Below, in pieces: positions 8,326-16,069 of a DNA stretch of 64,000 nt. The stretch is from the NCBI RefSeq assembly GCF_042682785.1, contig NZ_JBHUIB010000001.1, positions 62,001 to 126,000 of the forward strand. Direction: 5' to 3'. Both the position numbers and the translations under genes were made by a program. The notes beneath the pieces are model-generated. The model had not been told where the DNA came from. It searched no databases and saw nothing but the letters and a program-made list of their open reading frames with translations. The DNA comes from Thalassotalea_F euphylliae. GTDB lineage: Bacteria; Pseudomonadota; Gammaproteobacteria; Enterobacterales; Alteromonadaceae. The first letter of the stretch is position 1. Each line of letters opens with the position of its first letter.

Positions 8326-9678
8326 CTATCTCCCATTGCCAATGAGCAAGAGTTCTTTTTGTCGGCCGGCAAAGTACCAAACACCAGATTCGTCAAAGTA
8401 CGCATCTTCTTCTAACATAATGCGAATTTCTTTTCCCCACTTTTCAATATAGCTCGCATTGTTCAATTCAATAGAGTAAGCAGTATGCAAATGAAGTGGA
8501 TGATCACCAGAGCCTGGTACCCCCTCTTGCTTGTCCCACATGCCCAGCGTTGTGCCAGCACCATGGCCGTGATAACCCAAAGGATGTGAGTATATCGACG
8601 GTTTTAGGCCGGCGGATACCGCCTTTTCTCTAGCACTTTTTAATACATCATTACCTGAACGACCCTCTTTAAATTCTTCAGTAAAGATATCTTGTAGCTG
8701 GTTCCCCTGTTTCAATGCCAGTATTAAATAAGCTGGCGCTTCGGTTTCCCCCTCTTTAAGTACATAGGCATGCTGTTGAGTATCGGTATTCAGTCGCAAG
8801 TAACTTAAGCCAAAGTCAACATGCAGCAAGTCTCCTTGTTGTATCACCTGATTACCATAGCCATTTGTAAAACTATCTTCATGATCAAACTTGACCTTAT
8901 CACTTCGCTGTATCGATACGGAGGGGTGAAACCACGTGTTAAGCTTCAACTTAATGACTTCTTCTCTTAGCCACCATTTTACGTCTTCAGTGGTTGTGAT
9001 ACCCGGTTTGATAACCTCTGATGAGAATGCTGTTGCAATAATGTCATGCGCCTTTGCTACAAGTTCGCGGTATATTTCAACCTCACTAGTCACCCTAAAT
9101 TCCAACCAATTTATCGCTGCTTGCTCAGCAGAGACCAGCTTCGATTTATAGTCATCGGGTAGATGATGAAGAAACTCTTTTTTGTCAGTGGCTACTAGCC
9201 CATCTGCATGCCCCCAATGAGTTGACTCGTTGAGACCGATTCTGTTGGGTTGATATTTATCAATTAACGCTACCAGCGCGTCCCATTGATTGGGCGTCGA
9301 CTTTTTATCCCACGCCTTTACGAATAGCTCACCCACTTTGTATGGCGCAACTGCGTATGTTTTCAGCCCATATTTTTTATGATTAACAATAACTAATATG
9401 GTTCGACGCCTTGCAGATAGCCATGTACTGGGTAACAAAGTCTCAAGCACAGGATCTTCATTATATTCACGACTGATTAGTATCCACATATCCAAGTTAG
9501 CCTCTTCCATAATGCGAGGCATTAGCTTATTGATCCGCTGCTTTAGAATATCGTCCATAAGTTCTGCACGTTGCTTCAATGGTAATGGCAACCAGCCTTT
9601 AGACTCTTCTGCATCGACTAGCGAGGATATAATTAGACTAACAAACGACAGGCTTACTACTAACAACCAAACTTTCAT
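8326..9678 (-). CDS. Exported M24-family metallopeptidase (Xaa-Pro peptidase-like)
   Basis: Predicted secreted or periplasmic pita-bread-fold (M24) peptidase, probably acting on peptides with proline at P1'. I choose the start MKVWLLVVSLSFVSLIISS at 9678 because AAGGA precedes it; the frame stays open for 20 more residues upstream, but that would bury the signal peptide. The mature 450-residue product has an N-terminal creatinase-like domain and a C-terminal catalytic domain. Likely metal ligands are the two aspartates in HVDFGLSYLRLNTDTQQ, the histidine in SHPLGYHGHG and glutamates in YSIELNNA and the following segment. Substrate cannot be read from sequence. It is transcribed alone. Confidence 0.82.
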   Translation of the reverse strand: MKVWLLVVSLSFVSLIISSLVDAEESKGWLPLPLKQRAELMDDILKQRINKLMPRIMEEANLDMWILISREYNEDPVLETLLPSTWLSARRRTILVIVNHKKYGLKTYAVAPYKVGELFVKAWDKKSTPNQWDALVALIDKYQPNRIGLNESTHWGHADGLVATDKKEFLHHLPDDYKSKLVSAEQAAINWLEFRVTSEVEIYRELVAKAHDIIATAFSSEVIKPGITTTEDVKWWLREEVIKLKLNTWFHPSVSIQRSDKVKFDHEDSFTNGYGNQVIQQGDLLHVDFGLSYLRLNTDTQQHAYVLKEGETEAPAYLILALKQGNQLQDIFTEEFKEGRSGNDVLKSAREKAVSAGLKPSIYSHPLGYHGHGAGTTLGMWDKQEGVPGSGDHPLHLHTAYSIELNNASYIEKWGKEIRIMLEEDAYFDESGVWYFAGRQKELLLIGNGR

Positions 9679-9946
9679 TATTATTCCTTTATCTTTTGTT
9701 GTTGGGCAATGTGGGTAACGTTTCCTAAAGAAAGCCATCAGTCAGTTGATAACATTTCAATGTTTTGTCCATACTAACGAAAAGTAATCATCAAATGCTA
9801 CTTTGGACTAATTCACTGAAACTAAAAGTGAACTCACTTTTAAATTCCATATTTGCATATAAAAACATTTTTTAATTTACATTTGAAATATAAAAACTGG
9901 TAAACTAGATACTAGTATCATAAATAACCTTTAATTATCTGTTGCA

Positions 9947-10747
9947 ATGCTTGAGCCTTTAAATCCACATAAACAGCCTTTTCAACCAGGAGAAATTGCC
10001 TTAGTTGGTGCTGGCCCCGGCGATCCTGACTTACTAACATTGCAAGCGTTTCGCTTTATAAGCCAAGCCGATGTTGCTGTATATGACAGACTAGTGAGTG
10101 AAGAAATAATGGCATTACTGCCAACCGATTGTGAAAAGATCTATGTTGGCAAAAAGCAAGCAGACCACAAAGTGCCTCAAGAGCGGATAAATGAGATCAT
10201 TGTTGAACAGGCACACCTCAATAAACGCGTTGTTAGGCTAAAAGGTGGCGACCCTTTTGTATTTGGTCGCGGCGGTGAGGAGGCGTTACATGCACTAGCG
10301 TCCGGCGTATCGTGCCACATCGTTCCTGGCATGACTGCCGCCTCTTCGTGTGCAGCCTATGCAGGCATTCCACTAACACACAGGCAAGTATCACGTGCCT
10401 GCACACTAATTACCGGCCATGTTCAAAGTGATGGTTCGCTCGATTTACCTTGGTCTGCATTGAAAGATAAGCAGCAAACAATCGTATTTTATATGGGGGT
10501 AAAGACCTTATCCATCATCGTAGAGCAACTAAAACAGGCAGAGCGTAGTGATGATACACCAGTAGCTTTGATTCAACGTGGTACAACCCCTAATCAAAAA
10601 TTGGTCAAAGGCACGCTAAGTAATATTGTGGACTTGGTCGCCAAACACAATATAAAACCTCCGACACTCATTATTATTGGGGATGTGGTAAAGACCTTTG
10701 AGCAAGCAAGCCTTGCCAATCTGGGATACCTAGCGGCTAACAAGTAA
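9947..10747 (+). CDS. cobA: Uroporphyrinogen-III C-methyltransferase (SUMT)
   Basis: SAM-dependent enzyme making precorrin-2 from uroporphyrinogen III, the first step toward sirohaem or cobalamin. It has 266 residues. Family motifs are VGAGPGDPDLLTLQ near residue 20, VRLKGGDPFVFGRGGEE near 97, VPGMTAASSCAAYAG near 125 and PLTHRQVSRACTLITGH near 142. It is a stand-alone SUMT with no CysG precorrin dehydrogenase/chelatase domain and no nitrite or sulfite reductase gene beside it. Its start, MLEPLNPHKQPF, has a weak ribosome site. It ends at the terminator at 10776-10804. Confidence 0.94.
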   Translation: MLEPLNPHKQPFQPGEIALVGAGPGDPDLLTLQAFRFISQADVAVYDRLVSEEIMALLPTDCEKIYVGKKQADHKVPQERINEIIVEQAHLNKRVVRLKGGDPFVFGRGGEEALHALASGVSCHIVPGMTAASSCAAYAGIPLTHRQVSRACTLITGHVQSDGSLDLPWSALKDKQQTIVFYMGVKTLSIIVEQLKQAERSDDTPVALIQRGTTPNQKLVKGTLSNIVDLVAKHNIKPPTLIIIGDVVKTFEQASLANLGYLAANK

Positions 10748-10775
10748 AATATATGCAAGAAACTACATGACCAAT

Positions 10776-10804
10776 AAAAAAGCGTGCTATTTGCACGCTT
10801 TTTT
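10776..10804 (+). terminator. Bidirectional terminator after cobA
   Basis: AAAAAAGCGTGC pairs with GCACGCTTTTTT around a 5-base loop. The A and T flanks let it serve both cobA and the converging lipoprotein gene. Confidence 0.9.
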
Positions 10805-10860
10805 ATTTTCTAAAATTCAATCTCTAAAATACATAAACCATCTATGTTAAGCGCGTTTAG

Positions 10861-11481
10861 CTAACCAAAAAACAAGCGCCACAACCAGCTTTTGTTCAAA
10901 TCATCTTCACAGCTTTTTAACTGTCCTGAATAACGTTTAGCGCGGTTATCAACCTTTCTTGCTACTTTCACTAGCCAGGCTTTTTTCTTATATGTTTTCC
11001 TTTTAAAGCCGCCCCACCCCTCGTGATAGTTTAGGTATTGGTTATATGCGTCCCATTTTGAGACTTTGTTTATTTTCTGTGTTTTGAAAATAAACCAGCC
11101 CATAAAGTCAATTGCATCATCGAAATCATCACGATCGGCGCCAGAGTTACCCGTTTCTCGAATGTAATCATCCCACGTCATTGTTTTCGCTTGAGAGTAT
11201 CCATAAGCACTACTGACTCTCCCCCAAGGAATAAAACCAAATAGGTAATCACGTGGTGGCAATGCATCAGATTTAAAAGAGCTCTCCTGATACATCATAC
11301 TCATCGGTACATGAATAGGTACGCCCCATCTGTCTCTGGCGTCTTTTGCAGCAAAGTACCAATCTCTGTGTTCTCTAAAAATTTCACATAAGTTTTCTGG
11401 GTTCTTTGGAGGAGGCGTAGCGCACCCAGCGAGTGTTGCTGAACAGATAATAGCAACGAAAAATAGCTTAAATTTCTGCAT
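10861..11481 (-). CDS. Transglycosylase/lysozyme-like outer-membrane lipoprotein
   Basis: This 206-residue lipoprotein has signal MQKFKLFFVAIICSATLAGC, with lipobox LAGC and acylated cysteine at 20. The mature part resembles the SLT/lysozyme fold: MSMMYQESSFKSDA (candidate catalytic glutamate) near residue 62, AYGYSQAKTMTWDDY near 91 and NYHEGWGGFKRK near 149. Inferred role: peptidoglycan cleavage at the outer membrane. The C-terminus is basic. The residue after the lipobox is alanine, so inner-membrane retention by an aspartate at +2 is not indicated. It diverges from the sRNA array, whose promoters are of the envelope-stress type, which may be a functional link. Substrate and activity are unproven. 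Confidence 0.7.
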   Translation of the reverse strand: MQKFKLFFVAIICSATLAGCATPPPKNPENLCEIFREHRDWYFAAKDARDRWGVPIHVPMSMMYQESSFKSDALPPRDYLFGFIPWGRVSSAYGYSQAKTMTWDDYIRETGNSGADRDDFDDAIDFMGWFIFKTQKINKVSKWDAYNQYLNYHEGWGGFKRKTYKKKAWLVKVARKVDNRAKRYSGQLKSCEDDLNKSWLWRLFFG

Positions 11482-11563
11482 ACTTTTTTATTATCAAGAT
11501 AAGTAGAATCATGATGCCAGAAAGCACTGGATTTGTGCACAGAAAAAAATATAAATTTTTTGC

Positions 11564-11590
11564 GAACTTTTTCAAAGAAAGGCGTTCCAA
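11564..11590 (+). promoter_or_regulatory. RpoE-type promoter, sRNA copy 1
   Basis: A T-run is followed by GAACTT (11564-11569), then a 16-base spacer and TCCAA (11586-11590). The spacing equals that of classic sigma-E promoters (GAACTT-N16-TCTGA at E. coli rpoH P3). Confidence 0.7.
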
Positions 11591-11596
11591 TGTAAT

Positions 11597-11662
11597 GAGA
11601 GACTTATGTTTTATTTCCCTTGGTAGAATTTCAACGCTGCAAAATCTGCAGCGTTTTTTTTT
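11597..11662 (+). ncRNA. Predicted small RNA, array copy 1
   Basis: Predicted 66-base transcript starting near GAGAGACTT, with UCCCU at 11616-11620 and ending in an intrinsic terminator (AACGCTGC / GCAGCGTT, then nine T). It is the first of four tandem units that share promoter geometry, GAGAG at the 5' end and UCCCU. No protein reading frame is conserved between copies. Start is inferred from the promoter. Confidence 0.72.
11633..11662 (+). terminator. Terminator of sRNA copy 1
   Basis: Eight-base perfect stem (11633-11640 with 11648-11655), a 7-base loop and a T tract to 11662. Confidence 0.88.
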
Positions 11663-11673
11663 GTATTTTTTTG

Positions 11674-11700
11674 GAACTAATTTGAAGTTGAAGACTCTTA
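11674..11700 (+). promoter_or_regulatory. RpoE-type promoter, sRNA copy 2
   Basis: A T-run, then GGAACTAA with GAAC at 11674-11677 and TCTTA at 11696-11700; GAAC to TC is again exactly 22 bases. Confidence 0.68.
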
Positions 11701-11706
11701 ATTAAT

Positions 11707-11773
11707 GAGAGGCTTACTCCCTTAGTGTTTCATGTTTATTTATACGCGCTTCAATTGAAAGCGCGTTTTTTTT
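11707..11773 (+). ncRNA. Predicted small RNA, array copy 2
   Basis: Predicted 67-base transcript starting at GAGAGGCTTA, with UCCCU at 11718-11722 followed by UAGUGUUUCAUG, nearly identical to copy 3 in this part. The terminator stem is ACGCGC / GCGCGT (11744-11749 with 11761-11766) extended by an inner TTC/GAA stem, then eight T. Confidence 0.75.
11744..11773 (+). terminator. Terminator of sRNA copy 2
   Basis: ACGCGC pairs with GCGCGT; the inner TTCAATTGAA is self-complementary; a run of T follows to 11773. Confidence 0.88.
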
Positions 11774-11851
11774 GCCTAAAATTTTTTTAGAGCCGGAGGG
11801 CCTTTAATTTCTCGCTTTGACTGTATATGAAAAATTAATTGAATATTTTTT

Positions 11852-11878
11852 GAACTAATTGGTAATTACCCTGTCCTA
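11852..11878 (+). promoter_or_regulatory. RpoE-type promoter, sRNA copy 3
   Basis: A T-run, then GAACTAA at 11852 and GTCCTAA with TCCTA at 11874-11878; spacing is identical to the other copies. Confidence 0.7.
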
Positions 11879-11884
11879 ATAACT

Positions 11885-11947
11885 GAGAGGCTTTTTATTT
11901 CCCTAGTGTTTCATGAATTCGCGCGTTTGGATAACGCGCTTTTTTTT
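11885..11947 (+). ncRNA. Predicted small RNA, array copy 3
   Basis: Predicted 63-base transcript starting at GAGAGGCTTT, with UCCCU at 11900-11904 followed by AGUGUUUCAUG, shared with copy 2. The terminator stem GCGCGTT / AACGCGC (11921-11927 with 11933-11939) is followed by eight T. Confidence 0.75.
11921..11947 (+). terminator. Terminator of sRNA copy 3
   Basis: Seven-base perfect stem GCGCGTT / AACGCGC with a 5-base loop and a T tract. Confidence 0.88.
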
Positions 11948-12020
11948 GTCTTAAAACTGAGAAGAAAGAACAACTTAAAGTAGAGATTGAAACTTTTTGA
12001 AATATTTTTGATGTTTTTTT

Positions 12021-12047
12021 GAACTATTTAACAACACAGCAGTCAAA
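12021..12047 (+). promoter_or_regulatory. RpoE-type promoter, sRNA copy 4
   Basis: A run of T, then GAACTA at 12021 and GTCAAA with TCAAA at 12043-12047. This is the closest of the four to the sigma-E -10 consensus. Confidence 0.73.
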
Positions 12048-12053
12048 TATGTT

Positions 12054-12119
12054 GAGAGCAAAACCTCCCTGGACTGCTTTCGTGATTTCATAGCGCGTTG
12101 CCCTAACGCGCTTTTTTTT
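12054..12119 (+). ncRNA. Predicted small RNA, array copy 4
   Basis: Predicted 66-base transcript starting at GAGAGCAAAACC, with UCCCU at 12066-12070. It is the most diverged body, lacking the GGCUU of copies 2 and 3, yet it keeps the promoter spacing, GAGAG, UCCCU and a GCGCGTT / AACGCGC terminator stem. The terminator ends 34 bases from the converging gshA stop. Confidence 0.72.
12093..12119 (+). terminator. Terminator of sRNA copy 4
   Basis: GCGCGTT (12093-12099) pairs with AACGCGC (12105-12111), then a run of T. There is no T tract on the minus strand, so it does not obviously terminate gshA. Confidence 0.87.
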
Positions 12120-12152
12120 GGTCGATACTTTTCATGCGTAATAAAACAAAAG

Positions 12153-13727
12153 CTATTGATTATTAAAGTAGTTTTCTAGAAAAGTATCGAAGTCTACGGT
12201 ATCAGCAGCTTCCACATTTTTTTGATCAAGTAATGATTGCTCAGCTTTAGTGCTCAAGTGTGCTTCGCTAAATACTGAATAGTCACTAGCCAATTGGCTG
12301 TCTCTATATTTTGTGGCGAGTTCAAGTGCCATGCTTGTATATCGAACACCTTGATTAACAACCATATCAACAAGTTGCCCTGACGGTGTAAGCGAAGCGT
12401 CTAACACTTTACTTAACTCTATTTCAGTCGCTGTTTGGTATGTATCTGACTGGTAGGCCTTATCAAGTAACGCTGCTACTTGAGAAAATTCTGCAAATAA
12501 CTCACTTCCCCATTCTGGAATAGTTCTGCAGTTATCAGCATCTTGTAACTTTAAGCCGGGCTCTCGGCCACGTAAAACGACTTTATCCATATTCGTTTCG
12601 TAGACTTTCTGCAGGTCAGCATCAAGCTCAGGGCTAGGCGCTAATGCGCAATAGGTTAGGAACACATCTAAGAACTTCACTTGTTGGAGGGAAATGCCCG
12701 TTTCGGAGAATGGGTTAACATCCAGCGCTCGTACTTCAATGTATTCAACACCGCGACGCTGTAGAGCTTGAGAGGGCTTCTCTCCAGATTCAGCAACACG
12801 CTTCGGGCGAATAGGAGCATACAGCTCATTCTCAATCTGCAGGACGTTGCTATTTAACTGGCGGTACTCACCATCAACTTTCACACCAATACTGTCAAAA
12901 TCATCAGAAGCCAATGAAATTGCATTCTTAACTGTAGCAACATAATTCTCAATATCGTTATAGCAGATATTCAAAGATGACTGTGCACTGTTGGTGTAAC
13001 CCAAATCACTCATACGAAGAGACGTTGCATGCTCTAAATACAAGTATCCACTGTCTGAACGTTTAAATGGCAATTTGTGCGGTTTATTTTGCAAAAACGA
13101 TCCACACAGTACAGGTGAACTGCCGTATAGATACGGTATAAGCCAACACAAACGTTTGTAATTACGTATCAAAGCAAAATAGCGTGCAGAAATAAATGTC
13201 TGTAAGTCACCGCTATCGCCACTGATCTTTTGTACTGCTTTCCAAAAGTCTTCAGAAAAAGAAAAATTAAAATGAATGCCAGCAATAACCTGCATCATAC
13301 TGCCATATCGATTTTTCAAACCTTGGCGATACACAGTTTTCATTCGACCGATATTAGACGAACCGTACTGTGCCAATGGAATCTTGTCTGCGTCATCCAC
13401 AAAACAAGGCATACTCATTGGCCACAATAATTCACCTTCCGTGTGTTCGTATGTGAATCGCTGAATATCGCGGAGCTGTGCCAACGTTTCTTCCGCAGAG
13501 TCCCCCACAGGCGTGATAAATTCCAGTAAGTTTTCAGCGTAATCCGTTGTGATGTATGGGTGTGTTAATGCAGAGCCCAATGCTTGGCGATGAGGCGCAT
13601 CTGACAGCTTACCCTCTTTCACTACGCGTAATGCTTCTCTTTCAATACCGCGCCTAATACCAGCAACGCTAGCAATATTTTCAGGTGACGAGAGAGCCGT
13701 TAAATAATCAGAAAGAGGTATAGTCAA
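12153..13727 (-). CDS. gshA: Glutamate-cysteine ligase GshA
   Basis: ATP-dependent first step of glutathione synthesis, joining glutamate gamma-carboxyl to cysteine. It has 524 residues, as in the gammaproteobacterial type-1 family. Markers are GIRRGIEREALRV near residue 24, HPYITTDYAENLLEFITP near 57, and YIEVRALDVNPFSETGIS near 320 (metal and substrate binding). It is transcribed alone and converges on the sRNA array; it diverges from nhaC across 184 bases. No clear terminator is visible after its stop. Confidence 0.96.
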   Translation of the reverse strand: MTIPLSDYLTALSSPENIASVAGIRRGIEREALRVVKEGKLSDAPHRQALGSALTHPYITTDYAENLLEFITPVGDSAEETLAQLRDIQRFTYEHTEGELLWPMSMPCFVDDADKIPLAQYGSSNIGRMKTVYRQGLKNRYGSMMQVIAGIHFNFSFSEDFWKAVQKISGDSGDLQTFISARYFALIRNYKRLCWLIPYLYGSSPVLCGSFLQNKPHKLPFKRSDSGYLYLEHATSLRMSDLGYTNSAQSSLNICYNDIENYVATVKNAISLASDDFDSIGVKVDGEYRQLNSNVLQIENELYAPIRPKRVAESGEKPSQALQRRGVEYIEVRALDVNPFSETGISLQQVKFLDVFLTYCALAPSPELDADLQKVYETNMDKVVLRGREPGLKLQDADNCRTIPEWGSELFAEFSQVAALLDKAYQSDTYQTATEIELSKVLDASLTPSGQLVDMVVNQGVRYTSMALELATKYRDSQLASDYSVFSEAHLSTKAEQSLLDQKNVEAADTVDFDTFLENYFNNQ

Positions 13728-13911
13728 AATGACTCCGAAGCAAAGGCTTTATTTTGTTGTTTTACCTATGTAAGGGTAAATGATGGAAATTCAATGTGCT
13801 AGCGAATATTGATGGATAATAGTAACAAAATTCGCATTAACGTATACTGCTGCAAGTTATCTAACAACGACTACCACTGAGGTAGTACTCAGACAAGAAT
13901 AAAAAATAATT

Positions 13912-15270
13912 ATGCACGACTCTGCACTAAGCTTACTCCCCCCTTTCGTCGCAATTGCTATTGCTGTATGGCGTAAAAATGCACTTCTTGCTTTATTAGT
14001 TGGTGTTGTAATGAGCTATTTGATGGCTGCAACATGGCAACCTATCGACGGAGTCGTTGGCACCATCAATGGCTTTGTAGACGTGTTTTCATCCACCGGC
14101 AATGTCTACATTATTTCTTTTAGTCTGTTAATTGGTGCAATGGTGAAGCTATTAAGTGATTCCGGCGCGGTAAACGGCTTTATCAATCATCTGGCGCGCA
14201 TGAATCTTGTCAAAAATAAAAGACAAGCCAGTATGCTACCAACCGTCATTGGCACCAGTATTTTTACTGATACGAACTTAAGTATGTTTACCGCTGGTAT
14301 GGCTAGCCAACAACTGTTTGATAAACATAAGTTAAGCAGAGCACGTTTGGCATATTTGATAGACTCTACCTGTGCTCCAATCAGTATTCTATTTTTAATA
14401 AATGGCTGGGGAGCCTATGTATTGGGCTTGCTAGACGGCTTCGACTTCAACGACCCAGTCGGCATCCTGATAGGTACAATTAGCTATAACTTCTACGCAA
14501 TCATTGCTGTAGCATTAGCCTATTACACAGCATACAGCGGAAAGGTATTTGGCCCCATGGCCAAAGCAACAAGTTTGGTTGATACCGACGAAGAAAGTAT
14601 TGAGCCTAAAAGTGGGCCTGCACGTGTCATGTGGATCCCGCTGCTTTCATTGCTCTCCATTACACTAGGACTCCTTTATGTAACCGGTGATGGCGACATG
14701 CGTCGTGGCTCAGGGTCTTTTTCTGTATTCTGGGCCATCGTTAGCGCCTGTACTATGGTCGTTGCCATGGTCACATATTACCGCTTATTAAACCCAAAAG
14801 AGGTCGGTCAATCTTTTATAAACGGCATTTTATATATGGCACCAGCCGTTGCAATTTTAGTGTTGTCGTTTGCTTTTGGTGACGCCATAAAAGCACTCGG
14901 TACGGGTCACTATGTAAGTGAGCTGATGAATGTAAAAGTGTCTCCCGTCTTCATTGCCCCTATTTTGTTTATTGCAGCAGCAGTTATGGCATTTGCGACA
15001 GGCACTTCATGGGGAACATTTGCCATATTAGTGCCCATAGCAGTACCCATTGCGTTAGAGACAGGTTTACCTGTCCCGTTCTTAGTTGCAGCAGTACTTG
15101 GTGGTGGTATTTTCGGTGACCACGCCTCTCCTATTTCTGACACAACTGTTGTCGCCTCTATCGCCAGTGGCTGCGACCATTACGAGCATGTTAAAACTCA
15201 GCTTCCTTATGCGTTATTTGGCGCAATTGTTACCATAGTGTTGTATATCATTATTGGGCTTACTCTCTAA
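13912..15270 (+). CDS. nhaC: NhaC-family Na+/H+ antiporter
   Basis: Inner-membrane antiporter of the NhaC superfamily. It has 452 residues and about 11 hydrophobic segments, beginning MHDSALSLLPPFVAIAIAVW. Conserved family stretches include FTDTNLSMFTAG near residue 120, GTSWGTFAILVPIAVPIA near 368 and GDHASPISDTTVVASIASG near 402. Substrate may be Na+/H+ or, in some relatives, amine or organic acid exchange, so the exact ion pair is inferred. It is followed at once by the pseudouridine synthase gene. Confidence 0.85.
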   Translation: MHDSALSLLPPFVAIAIAVWRKNALLALLVGVVMSYLMAATWQPIDGVVGTINGFVDVFSSTGNVYIISFSLLIGAMVKLLSDSGAVNGFINHLARMNLVKNKRQASMLPTVIGTSIFTDTNLSMFTAGMASQQLFDKHKLSRARLAYLIDSTCAPISILFLINGWGAYVLGLLDGFDFNDPVGILIGTISYNFYAIIAVALAYYTAYSGKVFGPMAKATSLVDTDEESIEPKSGPARVMWIPLLSLLSITLGLLYVTGDGDMRRGSGSFSVFWAIVSACTMVVAMVTYYRLLNPKEVGQSFINGILYMAPAVAILVLSFAFGDAIKALGTGHYVSELMNVKVSPVFIAPILFIAAAVMAFATGTSWGTFAILVPIAVPIALETGLPVPFLVAAVLGGGIFGDHASPISDTTVVASIASGCDHYEHVKTQLPYALFGAIVTIVLYIIIGLTL

Positions 15271-15271
15271 C

Positions 15272-15958
15272 GTGACTGACTTTACTGTTATTGATCAACA
15301 ACCTGACTTTCTGGTTGTTGATAAACATCCCAATACTAACTTTCATGATGAAGGCAATCTCGGAAATGGCGTATTTAATCAAGTAAAAAGGGCTTTATCA
15401 CTAGATATTCTTTTCCCAGTCCACCGATTAGATAAGCTGACTTCTGGGTTGCTCATATTCGCCAAAACTGAGCAAGCAGCACAAGATTTTCAAAAGCAGT
15501 TCTCAAACCATGACATAGAAAAGTACTACTTGGCACTTTCTGCTGCCAAACCCAAGAAAAAGCAGGGTGCTATCAAAGGTGACATGGCAAAAAGTAGACG
15601 CGGTATGTGGAAGCTATTGCGCACTAACGACAACCCTGCGATCACTCAATTTTTTTCATACAGTATCGAGCCTGGAGCTCGTGCGTTTGTGCTAAAACCA
15701 CACTCTGGGAAAACCCACCAAATTAGAGTCGCAATGAACAGCATTGGCGCTCCAATTTTGGGTGATGAACTCTATGGAGGTAATTCTTCAGATCGCGGTT
15801 ATTTGCATGCTTATGCTATGCGTTTTACTCTGTTCGGCAAACCGTACGAATATATTCTGCCGCCACGTTTAGGCAGTCAGTTTACTGCACCTATATTTGT
15901 GAAATGGCTTGAACATCAGCCCGCCCCATGGCAACAGCATTGGCCCAAAAAGCCGTAG
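15272..15958 (+). CDS. RluA-family pseudouridine synthase (TIGR01621-like)
   Basis: Predicted RNA pseudouridine synthase; target site unknown. I place the start at the GTG at 15272, two bases after the nhaC stop; the frame also allows a TTG at 15254 inside nhaC. About 228 residues. The catalytic motif HRLDKLTSGLLIFAKT holds the nucleophilic aspartate, and KPHSGKTHQIRVAMNSIG and GAPILGDELYGG are the usual RluA-family C-terminal motifs. It lacks an S4 domain and is shorter than RluA, RluC and RluD, matching the small TIGR01621-type clade known from memory. It ends at the terminator at 16003-16032. Confidence 0.85.
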   Translation: MTDFTVIDQQPDFLVVDKHPNTNFHDEGNLGNGVFNQVKRALSLDILFPVHRLDKLTSGLLIFAKTEQAAQDFQKQFSNHDIEKYYLALSAAKPKKKQGAIKGDMAKSRRGMWKLLRTNDNPAITQFFSYSIEPGARAFVLKPHSGKTHQIRVAMNSIGAPILGDELYGGNSSDRGYLHAYAMRFTLFGKPYEYILPPRLGSQFTAPIFVKWLEHQPAPWQQHWPKKP

Positions 15959-16002
15959 AAAATTAGCGCTTGTTCCGATGGATTCATATAGCCACTACCC
16001 AC

Positions 16003-16032
16003 AAAAAAGCCAGTCATTCGACTGGCTTTTTT
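16003..16032 (+). terminator. Bidirectional terminator
   Basis: AAAAAAGCCAGT pairs with ACTGGCTTTTTT around a 6-base loop, between two converging genes. Confidence 0.9.
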
Positions 16033-16069
16033 ACTGACGTAACATTTAATCTTCTAGTGAATACGTTTA

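Noticed and set aside
11511..11705. Open frame of 64 codons in the sRNA array
   Set aside because: It spans the first promoter, RNA and terminator, is not conserved between copies and has no ribosome site.
11774..11851. Possible fifth sRNA copy between copies 2 and 3
   Set aside because: There is no GAACT...TCnnA pair or GAGAG start, so it does not fit the array.
11597..12119. CRISPR array in the repeated region
   Set aside because: Units are 110-178 bases apart with terminators and promoters; there are no short identical repeats with regular spacers, and no cas genes.
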